From contig VXLL01000025.1 in the NCBI GenBank assembly GCA_009841615.1, positions 1 through 64,000 of the forward strand: DNA of 64,000 nt. Reading direction: 5' to 3'. Made by a program: the position numbers and the translations under genes. Origin of the DNA: Gammaproteobacteria bacterium (lineage in GTDB: Bacteria > Pseudomonadota > Gammaproteobacteria > Pseudomonadales > Azotimanducaceae). Below are positions 8,152-17,343 of the stretch, piece by piece. The notes under the pieces were generated by a model. It saw nothing but the letters and a program-made list of their open reading frames with translations. It was not told the DNA's origin and searched no databases. Each line of letters starts with the position of its first letter. The first letter of the stretch is position 1.

Positions 8152-9240
8152 CTAATTGTCGCTTTGGTACTTCACTTGATAAATTTTGCCCGCACCATCA
8201 TCGGAAATCAACAACGAACCATCGTTTGCCACTAGTACATCGTTCGGCCGGCCGGTTACTTCTTCCCCATCCAACCAGATGTCAATGAAAGGTTTGTAGT
8301 TTGGCTCGTCATTGTCAAATAACACCACGCTAACGCGGTAGCCGACCTTAGACGAACGGTTCCAAGAACCGTGTTCTGCAATAAAGAGCGCGTTCTTGTA
8401 CTTATCAGGAAACTGATTCCCAGTATAAAACGCAATGCCTAATGCAGCTGAGTGTGCTTGGATATTTACTACTGGTTTAACGTATTCGAAATCTTCGGGT
8501 TGTTGCTCTCCGTAAGTGGGGTCTTCATAGTCATCTCCATGAATGAAAGGATACCCGTAGTGACTACCGGGTTCGTCGACAATGTTTATCTCCTCAGGCG
8601 GGATATCGTCACCGAGCCAATCTCCGCCGTTGTCAGAAAACCACAACTTTTCGGTGATAGGATGCCACGCACTTCCAACGCTGTTGCGAACGCCGTGTGC
8701 ATATACATCCCACTCTCCACTTTCTGGATCCATCTTTACAATCGTTGCAAACACTTCTTCTTCGCGGAGACAAATGTTGCACGGCGCGCCGACATTGAAG
8801 TAGAGATTGTTCTCTGGTCCAACTGACAAATATTTCCATCCGTGGTGGCTCTCGGTGGGTAAATCTTCGGAAACAACCGTCGGATTTGGTGAGTCTTTGT
8901 AGCTATCTTCGATGTCTTCAAACTTGAGAATACGATTGTGGGCAGCTACATAGAGGTCGCCATCAAGTAACGCTAAACCGGTCGGCATAGGCAACCCCGC
9001 CGCTACGACTATAGGTTCAGTACGATTATCCGGGTCGATAGCATACACCCTAGACTGAAATGATCCAACAAACAATATCCCCGACTCAGTTAGCGCCATT
9101 TGTCGTGCACTAGGTATTAATGCGTACGTCGACAGTTCAACAGCTTCGCCTTCGTCGACGGTTATCGATACGGTCTCTGTTAGTGCTAGACTTGCACAAA
9201 AAAGTAATAGTAAACCGATAGGCAGTGTCGTAATTCGCAT
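8152..9240 (-). CDS. exported PQQ-type sorbosone/glucose dehydrogenase-like beta-propeller
   Basis: 362 aa. A signal peptide (ITTLPIGLLLLFCASLAL) is followed by a six-bladed propeller pattern: ARQMALTESGILFVGSFQS, then GLPMPTGLALLDGDLYVA, SDNGGDWLGDDIPPEEIN, GSHYGYPFIHGDD, QAHSAALGIAFYTG, LFIAEHGSWNR and GRPNDVLVANDGSLLISDDG. These are hallmarks of the L-sorbosone dehydrogenase / soluble aldose dehydrogenase family, periplasmic enzymes that oxidise sugars with PQQ. Whether PQQ is bound, and which substrate is used, cannot be judged; no pqq genes are in the window. It stands alone. Confidence 0.85.
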   Translation of the reverse strand: MRITTLPIGLLLLFCASLALTETVSITVDEGEAVELSTYALIPSARQMALTESGILFVGSFQSRVYAIDPDNRTEPIVVAAGLPMPTGLALLDGDLYVAAHNRILKFEDIEDSYKDSPNPTVVSEDLPTESHHGWKYLSVGPENNLYFNVGAPCNICLREEEVFATIVKMDPESGEWDVYAHGVRNSVGSAWHPITEKLWFSDNGGDWLGDDIPPEEINIVDEPGSHYGYPFIHGDDYEDPTYGEQQPEDFEYVKPVVNIQAHSAALGIAFYTGNQFPDKYKNALFIAEHGSWNRSSKVGYRVSVVLFDNDEPNYKPFIDIWLDGEEVTGRPNDVLVANDGSLLISDDGAGKIYQVKYQSDN

Positions 9241-9416
9241 GTGATCTCCTCAATAGTTTTGCAAGCTCAGAACTAGGGTTGTATACGCAAATATTGTAGA
9301 GTCTAGCAGAGTCTGGAAAGGATAAATCATTTGCACTAGTATTCTCGTGTTACATCACGCAAGCACGATAATATTGCACGCAACGTCATTGACCACCCAC
9401 TGATCGATTTTTCATA

Positions 9417-11543
9417 ATGCCTCGAACATTGACACCACTAGTTCAAAATCTTTACAGAGAGTGGTTGCAACAGAACGGCTTTCAATCTCGACCGAGCCAA
9501 ATCGAAATGATGAAGTTTATCGAATCGATTACTAACCAAAGTCGAGCAAAAATTGGAATAGTGGAAGCAGCTACGGGTACTGGGAAGACGGTAGCTTATA
9601 CCGCTACAGCGATACCGCTAGCGCGAGAACAAAATAAGAAAGTTGTCGTTGCTACGGCAACCGTAACTCTACAAGAACAAATCGTCCAGCAAGATTTGCC
9701 GTCTCTTAGAAAAGCAAGTGATGTTGGATTTACCTTCTCTTTAGCGAAGGGCCGGCAACGGTACGTTTGTCCGATGCGTTTAGAACGAATTGTTCAGCCA
9801 GATATTTCTTCGACTCTGCTTCAACGGTTAGACGAACATGCCGGTTCGAGTAAACACCCCATGAAAAAGTTTGAACTGTTGTTGGACGCGTTTAACAATA
9901 TGCAGTGGGACGGTGATCGAGACAACACACCAATTAAACTGACAGAAGAACAATGGTTTCCTATCATCACTGATTCTCAGGGCTGCACGGGGAAGAGTTG
10001 TACCTCGTTTAGTCGATGTCCTTATTTTCTCTCTCGTCAAAACATTCGTACCGCCGACGTGGTAGTTACTAATTACGACCACTTACTACGAAGTCTCCAA
10101 GCTGATACGGACATCTATCCTCCACTGTGTGATGTTGTCCTGATTTGTGATGAGGCACATCACTTATCCAGCAAGGTAATGACAGCGTTCAGTGCTAGGG
10201 TAGCCGTCAACGACTCGCGCGCCTTGATTATGAGGCTTCATAGTTCTTTGGATCGCTTACAGCGAGGTCTCTCTGATCACGATACTATTGCTCAGCTAGT
10301 CAGCACGTTCAAAGAGACTTATATCGGTCTTCTCGCAAAATTGGAAGAGTTGAAAGAATATCTCAAGGATCGTTTTCGAAACTCCAAGGAGAACGAGACC
10401 GAATATCGATTTCCAAACGGGAATCCTAACAACGATATTCGTGAAGCGGCGACTCACCTTTCTATTTCTTATGGTGGTCTAGCAACCACAATCTCGAACA
10501 TAACCGCTGAACTAAAGAAAATCGTCGATACCCAAGAATCAAACAATATGCCGCAGGGAATTATCGAATTTCTCAATGAACTAGGCGGTGCGAGTAATCA
10601 TTTGAACGAAGCTACCTTGCTCTTCGATACATACTCCATTAGTGAGAATCAGAGTGTCTGCGCGCGCTGGGTCACTCGTTCTTTAGATGAGCTCCAACCA
10701 GAATGGGTACTTCACAACGTACCCATAGAGATCGACAAAATTGTCAATCCGTTGATTTGGAATGATGTCCATGCGGCTATATGTACGTCAGCAACTCTAT
10801 ATGCAGGAGACGAATTTCAACATTTCATCGAATCTGCCGGACTAGGGGAACAAACCCCGGCAACACTTCGAATTGATAGTCCATTTGATTTAGCTAGAGC
10901 AGTATCGCTACATATACCCAATATGAAGACGTTGTTGTCGTCGCAAGATCAAGCGCGTCTAGCCCATACTAGAGAAGTTATTGATATGTTGCCTCACGTT
11001 TTGAATCAGCACAAGAGTGGTCTAGTCCTATTTGCCGCAAGAAAGACTATGACAGAAGTCTACGAACAACTGCCCAAAGAATTTCAGAGTCACTGTTTAA
11101 TCCAACAGGGAACAGGAGTTCCCGCGTTGTTAAAGGAACATCGAATGAGAATTGATCGGGGAGATCGAAGTTATCTGTTTGGAGTCGCGAGTCTGCGCGA
11201 AGGGATAGATTTACCTGGAGACTACTGTCGACACGTGGTCATCGCAAAACTTCCATTTGACGTTCCAGATGACCCGATAATGGAATCTAAGCGCGAATTA
11301 CTTCAGGATGACGGAGTCGGACGAAATGAATTGTTCATGTTATTACAACTACCTCCGGTGATTTTGAAACTTAAGCAGGCTTGCGGACGTTTGATCCGCA
11401 ATGAAGCTGACTTTGGTCAGATTACGATCCTGGACATTAGGGTAGTAAAGAGAAACTACGGAAAACGAATCTTCGAATCCCTACCAGACTATGGGATCGT
11501 CACACAGTATTCACTATCCAAACGAGATCAAAAAAGAACTTAA
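9417..11543 (+). CDS. dinG: ATP-dependent DNA helicase DinG-type (XPD-like, Fe-S)
   Basis: 708 aa, close to E. coli DinG (716). An SF2 helicase that unwinds 5' overhang duplexes, R-loops and D-loops. Walker A EAATGTGKT is at 50-58 and the DEAH box CDEAHHL at 244-250. Motif VI lies in ACGRLIRNEADFG. Four cysteines at 118, 190, 195 and 201 match the spacing of the DinG [4Fe-4S] cluster, so the cluster should form. It is a single-gene unit, convergent with the DUF349 gene 30 bp away. No LexA box was recognised upstream. Confidence 0.93.
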   Translation: MPRTLTPLVQNLYREWLQQNGFQSRPSQIEMMKFIESITNQSRAKIGIVEAATGTGKTVAYTATAIPLAREQNKKVVVATATVTLQEQIVQQDLPSLRKASDVGFTFSLAKGRQRYVCPMRLERIVQPDISSTLLQRLDEHAGSSKHPMKKFELLLDAFNNMQWDGDRDNTPIKLTEEQWFPIITDSQGCTGKSCTSFSRCPYFLSRQNIRTADVVVTNYDHLLRSLQADTDIYPPLCDVVLICDEAHHLSSKVMTAFSARVAVNDSRALIMRLHSSLDRLQRGLSDHDTIAQLVSTFKETYIGLLAKLEELKEYLKDRFRNSKENETEYRFPNGNPNNDIREAATHLSISYGGLATTISNITAELKKIVDTQESNNMPQGIIEFLNELGGASNHLNEATLLFDTYSISENQSVCARWVTRSLDELQPEWVLHNVPIEIDKIVNPLIWNDVHAAICTSATLYAGDEFQHFIESAGLGEQTPATLRIDSPFDLARAVSLHIPNMKTLLSSQDQARLAHTREVIDMLPHVLNQHKSGLVLFAARKTMTEVYEQLPKEFQSHCLIQQGTGVPALLKEHRMRIDRGDRSYLFGVASLREGIDLPGDYCRHVVIAKLPFDVPDDPIMESKRELLQDDGVGRNELFMLLQLPPVILKLKQACGRLIRNEADFGQITILDIRVVKRNYGKRIFESLPDYGIVTQYSLSKRDQKRT

Positions 11544-11573
11544 TCCGTGTAGCCGGTATCTCAGGCAAAAGAG

Positions 11574-14318
11574 TCAAGCGATTAATGAGTCTAAGTGTTT
11601 GCGGATAGCCGTCTGAAATCGCTCGCGCAGTGGCTGCTCGCCAAACGCGAGTTTGCACCATTCTTGAATTAAATGTTCAACTCGCTGTTCATCTGACTCG
11701 CCACCACGTGTTAATCCGTGTTGGAGTCGCGCTACTTGAACCTGCATCCGTTTACCGCTATCCTCGGCAGGCGAAGGGACATCTGCGAGTACTTCCGCGC
11801 GGAGAACAAGTTCGTGTATTGTGATAGCACTCTTGTTAGCGGCATCAGAACTGCGAATCCGAAACAAATTTGTCGCTCCTGGTATCGAACTCGTTACGTC
11901 ATCGCTTACTTGCTCGCCTTTTTGTTCTAAACGTGCTATCTGAGCATCGAGCTCGAGAAGATCTCTGAGAGTTGTCGTTGTTTGTTGTGTTTCCAGCAAG
12001 GCTACTCTACGCTTCAATTCTCCCGCAACATCTTTGAGCTTCTCGTTTAAGCGTCCCTGAACACGTTGTGGCAAATCCAACTGTGTGAGTTGATTTCGAA
12101 TCTGATTGACGAGCGACATGTCGAGCTCAGTTAAAGTCGCATCTTCGGTAAACACCTTTGACTCCAAATCGGCAACGATTTTTTCGCCTTGCTCAATGTT
12201 TTCATTAATTTCCGATCGACGCTGCTCGCGTTGGGTCGTACGCAGATCGAAAGCCTCGTTGCAACAATTTCGAAATTCTTCCCAAAGTGGTTGTTCTCTC
12301 TGATTTCCCGCAGAACCTATATTGCGCCAACGTTCTTGCGCTGCCTTTACAGAGTCGATGAGGTCCCCAACCGAGGAATTCTCATCGGCCAAAGCCGCTT
12401 TTACTTCGTCGATCAGTGCTTGTTTTTCTGCTGCGCGCTCCGTCCAATTCGCTTCTAAGCGAGACTCCAGCTCCCCGGTCACTTGTCGGAAGCGAGTGTT
12501 GATTTTCTTGGCGTATCTTTTGTCGATCGGTATCAGTTTACGCCACTCACTCTGCGCGGTTCGAAGGGTCTTATTAACGGCTTTCCAGTCCGCGTGGTCC
12601 CAATCGTATTCGTCCAAAAAGGATTCCAGAGACTCGCAAATTGACGTTCGTTCCTCAAGATTCTTGGCTCGCACCTCGGCAAGTTTTTGAAACCAAGCCT
12701 CACAAACTTTAAAAGCTGCAGCGGCCGCCTCTTCGTAGCGGGTTTGAAAATCCCGGTCTGCTCTGGATCTAGGTGGCCCTAATTGATTCCAAGACTCTCG
12801 TAGATCGCGAATTCTGTTAAACTGTTCTTGTGGAGCTAGCGGGTTTTCTACTAGTTCTTCGACTTCTTCACAGAGCACTTGTCTTTTCGGTGATTCAGCG
12901 AATTGTTGCCATCCAAAGAGTTGTTTAATCTCAGCGGAGATGGGCGCGAGTTGAGCCTTGTACTTTCCCTGCGCTGGACGCGGCAAACGTTGAATCATGG
13001 CCGCGATGTTGCGTTCGGCAGATTGCGCACGCTGTAGCTCACCACCTTCTAAGAATTTGTGCAAAGAGACGAAATTACTCTCGATTTGTACGACAATATC
13101 TTGTCGCAACTGACTGATACGATCGAGGATATTGTTAGTTAAATGGTTTTCTGCCTCTTCTAGTTTTTTCAAGAATTCCACAGTTTCGTCATTGGTCGAT
13201 CGGGCTTGTAGTTTTCTCTGGCATTGCTGAACTTCGCGCAATCGTGTCTTAGCATCAGACTGAAGTCTCCAGACATAGTGCCAACTTCTAGTTCGCGCAT
13301 CGGGTTCTTGAAACTTCATCGGAGAGACTAATTTTGCTATTTCGGCGCGTTCACTGTCTTGATCTTTTATCTTTTTAAGTTCTCGCCGTTTCGCGTTCGC
13401 TAACTGATAAAACTGGTCTGCAATTGCTTTTGGCGCAGGCTCAATCTTTAGAGCATTTAGCCAAGATTTCTCACATTCTTCGATAGTACTTTCGCTCAAA
13501 GTACTCTCTTTCAAGCGTTTTAGAATTGCATCAAATTGTGGTCGCTGAGCAGAATCTGCTTGTTCGGTTGAAAGTCGCGCTGGAAAGCGTTGTTCCAACG
13601 GTTCAAGCGCAATCAATTCACGTTGGTACGTCGTTAGCTGTTGGTTGAGTGAACGAACGTCTTGGAGACAGCTTTCCCACTCTTGTTCAATCGCGGTCCG
13701 TTGTGCTTCATAGTGGGCATCTGTAGCATTAATGTTCTGAGCAGCATTAATAGCTCGTTCTGCTCGTTCCAGTAATTCGTCCCGTGATCCTTCAAGAGTC
13801 TTCAGATCCTGTAATTTATCTCGAACGAGTCGGTTTAAGTTTTTGTCTTTGGCGCGGCTAGATTTTTCAATCTCGACAAGCGTACGCTCACTATGAATTA
13901 AATTGGTTACATCCAATCGCAGCGCACGAAGTGGCAAACCCACGAGAACTCTAGCTTGATCGGCAGAAGATTCGATTTTGTTCAAATCCACAAGCACCTG
14001 TTGGGGGTCTGCACGCTTGGACAGTCGAAGTGGAAGAATTCTTAAATCGCTTGCTAGATGGTGCTGTTCATCAACTTTTTCTGCTATCTTTGTACGGCAG
14101 AAATTTCCTAATTGGTCATGATCCAAAAACTCAGCGTACAAGTCGACGGAATTTACGCGAGCGAGTGCTGATTTTCGTGTTTCGACATCGGTGTCGGTAC
14201 GCGCGATTTCCGCGAATTTGTCGCGTGAAAGATCTTTCGACCGTTCGACGACCTCTTTACGAACAGCAGGATTTGGATCGTCAACGCTTGGTTTGCGTCT
14301 GAACAGATTCTTGAGCAT
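11574..14318 (-). CDS. DUF349 coiled-coil protein
   Basis: 914 aa, very long, highly charged and almost all helical. Several DUF349-like units are visible, for example ESWNQLGPPRSRADRDFQTR, AQSEWRKLIPIDKRYAKKIN and AQERWRNIGSAGNQREQPLW, each with the W...G.....D or E..LW..F pattern. Proteins of this type are widespread in gammaproteobacteria; their function is not established. The N-terminal 150 residues (NPAVRKEVVE...LSRDKFAEIARTD) look like HEAT-type helical repeats. No signal peptide or membrane span is seen, so it should be cytoplasmic. The mRNA carries a strong hairpin over the expected ribosome-binding site (separate entry). Confidence 0.85.
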   Translation of the reverse strand: MLKNLFRRKPSVDDPNPAVRKEVVERSKDLSRDKFAEIARTDTDVETRKSALARVNSVDLYAEFLDHDQLGNFCRTKIAEKVDEQHHLASDLRILPLRLSKRADPQQVLVDLNKIESSADQARVLVGLPLRALRLDVTNLIHSERTLVEIEKSSRAKDKNLNRLVRDKLQDLKTLEGSRDELLERAERAINAAQNINATDAHYEAQRTAIEQEWESCLQDVRSLNQQLTTYQRELIALEPLEQRFPARLSTEQADSAQRPQFDAILKRLKESTLSESTIEECEKSWLNALKIEPAPKAIADQFYQLANAKRRELKKIKDQDSERAEIAKLVSPMKFQEPDARTRSWHYVWRLQSDAKTRLREVQQCQRKLQARSTNDETVEFLKKLEEAENHLTNNILDRISQLRQDIVVQIESNFVSLHKFLEGGELQRAQSAERNIAAMIQRLPRPAQGKYKAQLAPISAEIKQLFGWQQFAESPKRQVLCEEVEELVENPLAPQEQFNRIRDLRESWNQLGPPRSRADRDFQTRYEEAAAAAFKVCEAWFQKLAEVRAKNLEERTSICESLESFLDEYDWDHADWKAVNKTLRTAQSEWRKLIPIDKRYAKKINTRFRQVTGELESRLEANWTERAAEKQALIDEVKAALADENSSVGDLIDSVKAAQERWRNIGSAGNQREQPLWEEFRNCCNEAFDLRTTQREQRRSEINENIEQGEKIVADLESKVFTEDATLTELDMSLVNQIRNQLTQLDLPQRVQGRLNEKLKDVAGELKRRVALLETQQTTTTLRDLLELDAQIARLEQKGEQVSDDVTSSIPGATNLFRIRSSDAANKSAITIHELVLRAEVLADVPSPAEDSGKRMQVQVARLQHGLTRGGESDEQRVEHLIQEWCKLAFGEQPLRERFQTAIRKHLDSLIA

Positions 14319-14321
14319 ATT

Positions 14322-14334
14322 GGGGCTTAGCCCC
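14322..14334 (-). promoter_or_regulatory. hairpin over the ribosome-binding site of the DUF349 gene
   Basis: In the minus-strand transcript GGGGC-UAA-GCCCC forms a five-base-pair all-GC stem with a three-base loop. It ends three bases before the AUG at 14318. The only SD-like bases (AGGGG) lie inside the stem, so translation may be restrained or thermally gated. It is too close to the start to be a terminator. Confidence 0.45.
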
Positions 14335-14594
14335 TATTAATTTTGGGTAGCTAATTATCGGACAAACAATTCTAATCTTTCTGCACATCGTCAGAAGGAT
14401 TTTTAGAAACAATCGCGTTCAAAATTCGTTTTATGTGTCAAATTATTACAAAGTATTTCGCATAGCTGCCTCGGAACACTGGTGTAGTTGGACGGTAGAC
14501 TGCCGAACAAAGAAAATCATTAGTCAAACATTCTGTGCGAATGCTTGGACAATGTAATCTGAGGTACAAGGATTCACTAGATCAAGTTGTCCTC

Positions 14595-14798
14595 TTAACG
14601 TTCCACCGTCGAACACAATTCTTGTGCTTCAAATTCGAGTAGAGCGCGAACTTGTTGGATATCAACCCCAGGAAACCACTCAACGAAGTCATCAATAGTA
14701 GCACCATCTACAAGCGTTTCATACAAAGCTACCAAAGGGATCGGAGTCCCTGTAAATACCCACGTAACAGTGACACTTTTTGGCCTTCGTTCGACCAC
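14595..14798 (-). CDS. DUF433-family small protein, copy 1 (start codon apparently lost)
   Basis: 67 aa counted from a GTG at 14798. DUF433 proteins are short winged-helix-like proteins, often antitoxin-like partners of PIN or DUF5615 toxins. The consensus GTxIPLxxLxxxLxxGAxxxDF is present as FTGTPIPLVALYETLVDGAT, followed by FVEWFPGVDIQQVRALLEFE. A second copy lies at 16865-17098 on the same strand. Aligning the two shows that the ATG of copy 2 corresponds to AGT (14823-14825) here. The copy therefore either starts late at the GTG or is no longer translated. No toxin gene is adjacent. Confidence 0.6.
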   Translation of the reverse strand: MVERRPKSVTVTWVFTGTPIPLVALYETLVDGATIDDFVEWFPGVDIQQVRALLEFEAQELCSTVER

Positions 14799-14838
14799 CG
14801 GACTAGACTCCCAATCGGTCGCACTAACAATTCCTTTT

Positions 14839-15154
14839 TAATTTAAATATGGTAAATAGAGCAAGAGTTCGCATTGAATTGTGAATTCCATGTTATGGAG
14901 CATACGACAGGTATATAGCGATCTATGATCGGGATCCCCCGCTTGGCTACCTAGAGCTACCGGCTAATTGGGAGACAGATAAGCGGAGATATTCCGAACT
15001 ATACAATAAATTTTTGAATGATGATGAACTATTGCTTCTGCCGAAATGGATGAGATGAAAGAGCTTATAGAAAATTTTCAGAGTGAGAAAACGAAGCTCC
15101 ACCAGTGAATAAACCACCTTACAAGTACTCTCATTACGATCGTTGCGAGTAAGT
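14839..15154. other. intergenic stretch with a duplicated promoter-like segment
   Basis: About 315 bp between DUF433 copy 1 and the divergent membrane-anchored protein. The first 60-70 bp resemble the bases upstream of DUF433 copy 2 (17101-17165). Shared blocks include CCATATT and CAATGCGAA on the minus strand. The duplication therefore included the 5' region as well as the gene. I see no gene, tRNA or terminator in the rest. Confidence 0.5.
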
Positions 15155-16633
15155 ATGAAACGGATAACGATTATCACTTGGGTCGGATTGGGTATCGCGT
15201 CGGTGCTCATATTACTAACTTTGTTTTTTATTGTTAGAGCAAACGTCTCTGATTTAAATACAGTAATCAAAAACGATCAAGTATCTGGCACTCAAATAGC
15301 TTTTCACTCACAACTGATACACGACGAGGATTTTGTTGAGGAAAAAGTTCCTATCGATTCTCAGAATCATGGTTCTGCCGATGTTTGGGAGGTATGTGGT
15401 TTAGAAGGTTTGCCTACGGACTTAGAATCCGCATTGAATTATGTGAAGGATTTTTCTTTAACCGAAGAGTGTATGGCTGCGATGGAAGTCCATGTACTGT
15501 CGATTAATCCCTTTAAATCGCACCCTTGGAGTTGGTCAACTCTCAGCAACGGTTACGAATTTCAATTAGTCGTTTTGGAGCAGCCTCTGACCTATCAACG
15601 GATCTTTCTAGATCCCGTCGGTGATCTCAATCGAGTCTTAGAAGCGTTGTCTCGTCCGGAATGCCAGTTGGACTCGCCCAATGCGAATTCAGTGAGTACT
15701 TATGACGTAGCAAATTCAGATTCTAAAGGTTTCGCACAGAGTGCTCCAAGCCCGGAACTTGTCGACAATCAACTCAAACATTCCTGCTACGCAGAATCAT
15801 TCACCAATTACGCTTCTTTTCTTAGAGCTTGTTATGAAGTATCAGCCGAATCCGTTCTTCACGATCGCCACAAATACTTTTCGCTCGATTATTCTCAATC
15901 AGAACTCGTCGATCAAACAAGGAAAGCGTATTTAGAAATTCGATGGGTCGAGGAAAAGTGCAAGACTTTCGATTCAACATTGGAATTCAATGACAAAAAC
16001 TATCCAGTTCAGTTCAAGCTTCTTGTTGATCGCCACATGCAGAATCTTTCCCCTGAAGCACGGCGTGAAAGAAAGCAATTTCGCAAGATGAACGCTGAGT
16101 TAGGGAGAATGCTTGATAGAAGTGCCCTCCGCAGTTCATTGTTGTCGATGAGTGCTCAGCTAGGAGATGAAGTGGCCTCTCTTACTTCACCCGGACAGAA
16201 TGCAACTCGGTATTCTGGGATTTTTCACAACGTTCTAGGGACCATGTCTTGGAGTAAACTCAGCCAGGACAAAGAACCGAGTCCCGAGCGATTGTGGCAC
16301 ACGCTAAACGTTGTAGTTGCTTTAGAACAAAACGACATAGAATTTGATTGGAATTGGTTGGTTAAGCACCTGTGCTCTTCTGTAGTGTCGGTGAGTAAAA
16401 ATTCAGAAGAGTCAGCAACACCTCGTAGTTGTCGCTCTGCGATCAACGAATTCAGAACGACTGGCTATTTACCTCCACATCTGATTGATGACCGTCCACT
16501 AACAGTTGAACAGGTTCGGAAGTCGATTTCCAAATTTTTACCTTACGGAATCTCGAGCCAAGAAAACGATAGGCGTGCACAAATTTTGGACACAATTGAA
16601 CAAAAGGCAGAGGAACTTGGCATTTACGAATGA
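15155..16633 (+). CDS. membrane-anchored protein of unknown function
   Basis: About 492 aa from the ATG at 15155; a TTG four codons earlier is also in frame. I do not recognise a family. One N-terminal transmembrane segment (WVGLGIASVLILLTLFFIV) is followed by a large soluble part, presumably periplasmic, with many Asp, Glu, Ser and Leu residues and several scattered cysteines (for example in VCGLEGLPTDLES, EECMAAMEV, PECQLDS, HSCYAESF and RACYEVS). No catalytic motif is apparent. It is flanked by the two DUF433 copies transcribed away from it, in a patch with low gene density, suggesting an accessory gene. Confidence 0.7.
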   Translation: MKRITIITWVGLGIASVLILLTLFFIVRANVSDLNTVIKNDQVSGTQIAFHSQLIHDEDFVEEKVPIDSQNHGSADVWEVCGLEGLPTDLESALNYVKDFSLTEECMAAMEVHVLSINPFKSHPWSWSTLSNGYEFQLVVLEQPLTYQRIFLDPVGDLNRVLEALSRPECQLDSPNANSVSTYDVANSDSKGFAQSAPSPELVDNQLKHSCYAESFTNYASFLRACYEVSAESVLHDRHKYFSLDYSQSELVDQTRKAYLEIRWVEEKCKTFDSTLEFNDKNYPVQFKLLVDRHMQNLSPEARRERKQFRKMNAELGRMLDRSALRSSLLSMSAQLGDEVASLTSPGQNATRYSGIFHNVLGTMSWSKLSQDKEPSPERLWHTLNVVVALEQNDIEFDWNWLVKHLCSSVVSVSKNSEESATPRSCRSAINEFRTTGYLPPHLIDDRPLTVEQVRKSISKFLPYGISSQENDRRAQILDTIEQKAEELGIYE

Positions 16634-16864
16634 TGGCTTAACCCTGCCTAACCACTCACTACACTCTACGGTAATTTGAGAAGCTTCTTCGGGAGATTAA
16701 ACTCGAGAAACAGAGTCGTGTTAGAGGCATTAAGGGGCTCGGTGTTTCCAAGTATAAAAGAAACTGTTGGTCAATCAGAGCACCTTGGAGATGTCCCTAC
16801 TACAACCCTAGACCAGACGTCGCCGGCCTCAAAAACTTTCAGTTTCTATTGAAGTTCTATCTTT

Positions 16865-17098
16865 TCAAAGCGATCCTAATGCCGAGCGCAAAGATTGAGC
16901 TTCAAACTCGAGCACGGGTTGAACTTGTTTTGGGTCGACACCTAGAAACCACTCGACAAATTCGTCGACGGTTGCACCACCAGCCAGATTTTCACACGAC
17001 GGTACCAAAGGATTGTGTGTCCCAGTAAACACCCACGCACCACTGACTCTTTCTAGCCTTCGTTTGACCGCCGGACACGACTCCCAAACGGTCACCAT
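16865..17098 (-). CDS. DUF433-family small protein, copy 2 (diverged)
   Basis: 77 aa with an ATG start. Clearly paralogous to the gene at 14595: WVFTGT, then PLV, GAT, D-FVEWF-GVD and LEFEAQ are shared, roughly 55-60 percent identity by eye. The conserved GTPIP of the family reads GTHNPLVPSCENLAGG here, so the central helix may be altered. The N-terminus (WESCPAVKRRLERVSG) aligns with the untranslated or alternative 5' part of copy 1. Homology continues into the upstream DNA. No PIN or DUF5615 gene is next to it, so an antitoxin role is only a family-based guess. Confidence 0.65.
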   Translation of the reverse strand: MVTVWESCPAVKRRLERVSGAWVFTGTHNPLVPSCENLAGGATVDEFVEWFLGVDPKQVQPVLEFEAQSLRSALGSL

Positions 17099-17343
17099 CA
17101 GTGTTTCTTTTCTAGACTAATATGGGAAGTTTTCGCATTGTGATGTAAATTCCACGATTCTTGGAATCGAACCATATCGAAATATCGTGAGTCAACATCT
17201 ATGCGCTCAGAATACTGTCATATTCCTAGTTTCGCTGTCGACTATATGCGTGTTACATGGAGTAAATCCAACTTAGCGCGTACGAGCGCGCCAACGCATC
17301 AATGTCTAATTTAGCAGTCGTTGCAGACGACAAGGGACGGATC

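Noticed and set aside
17270..17300. GC-rich inverted repeat after nrdB
   Set aside because: Short, imperfect and not followed by T residues on the minus strand.
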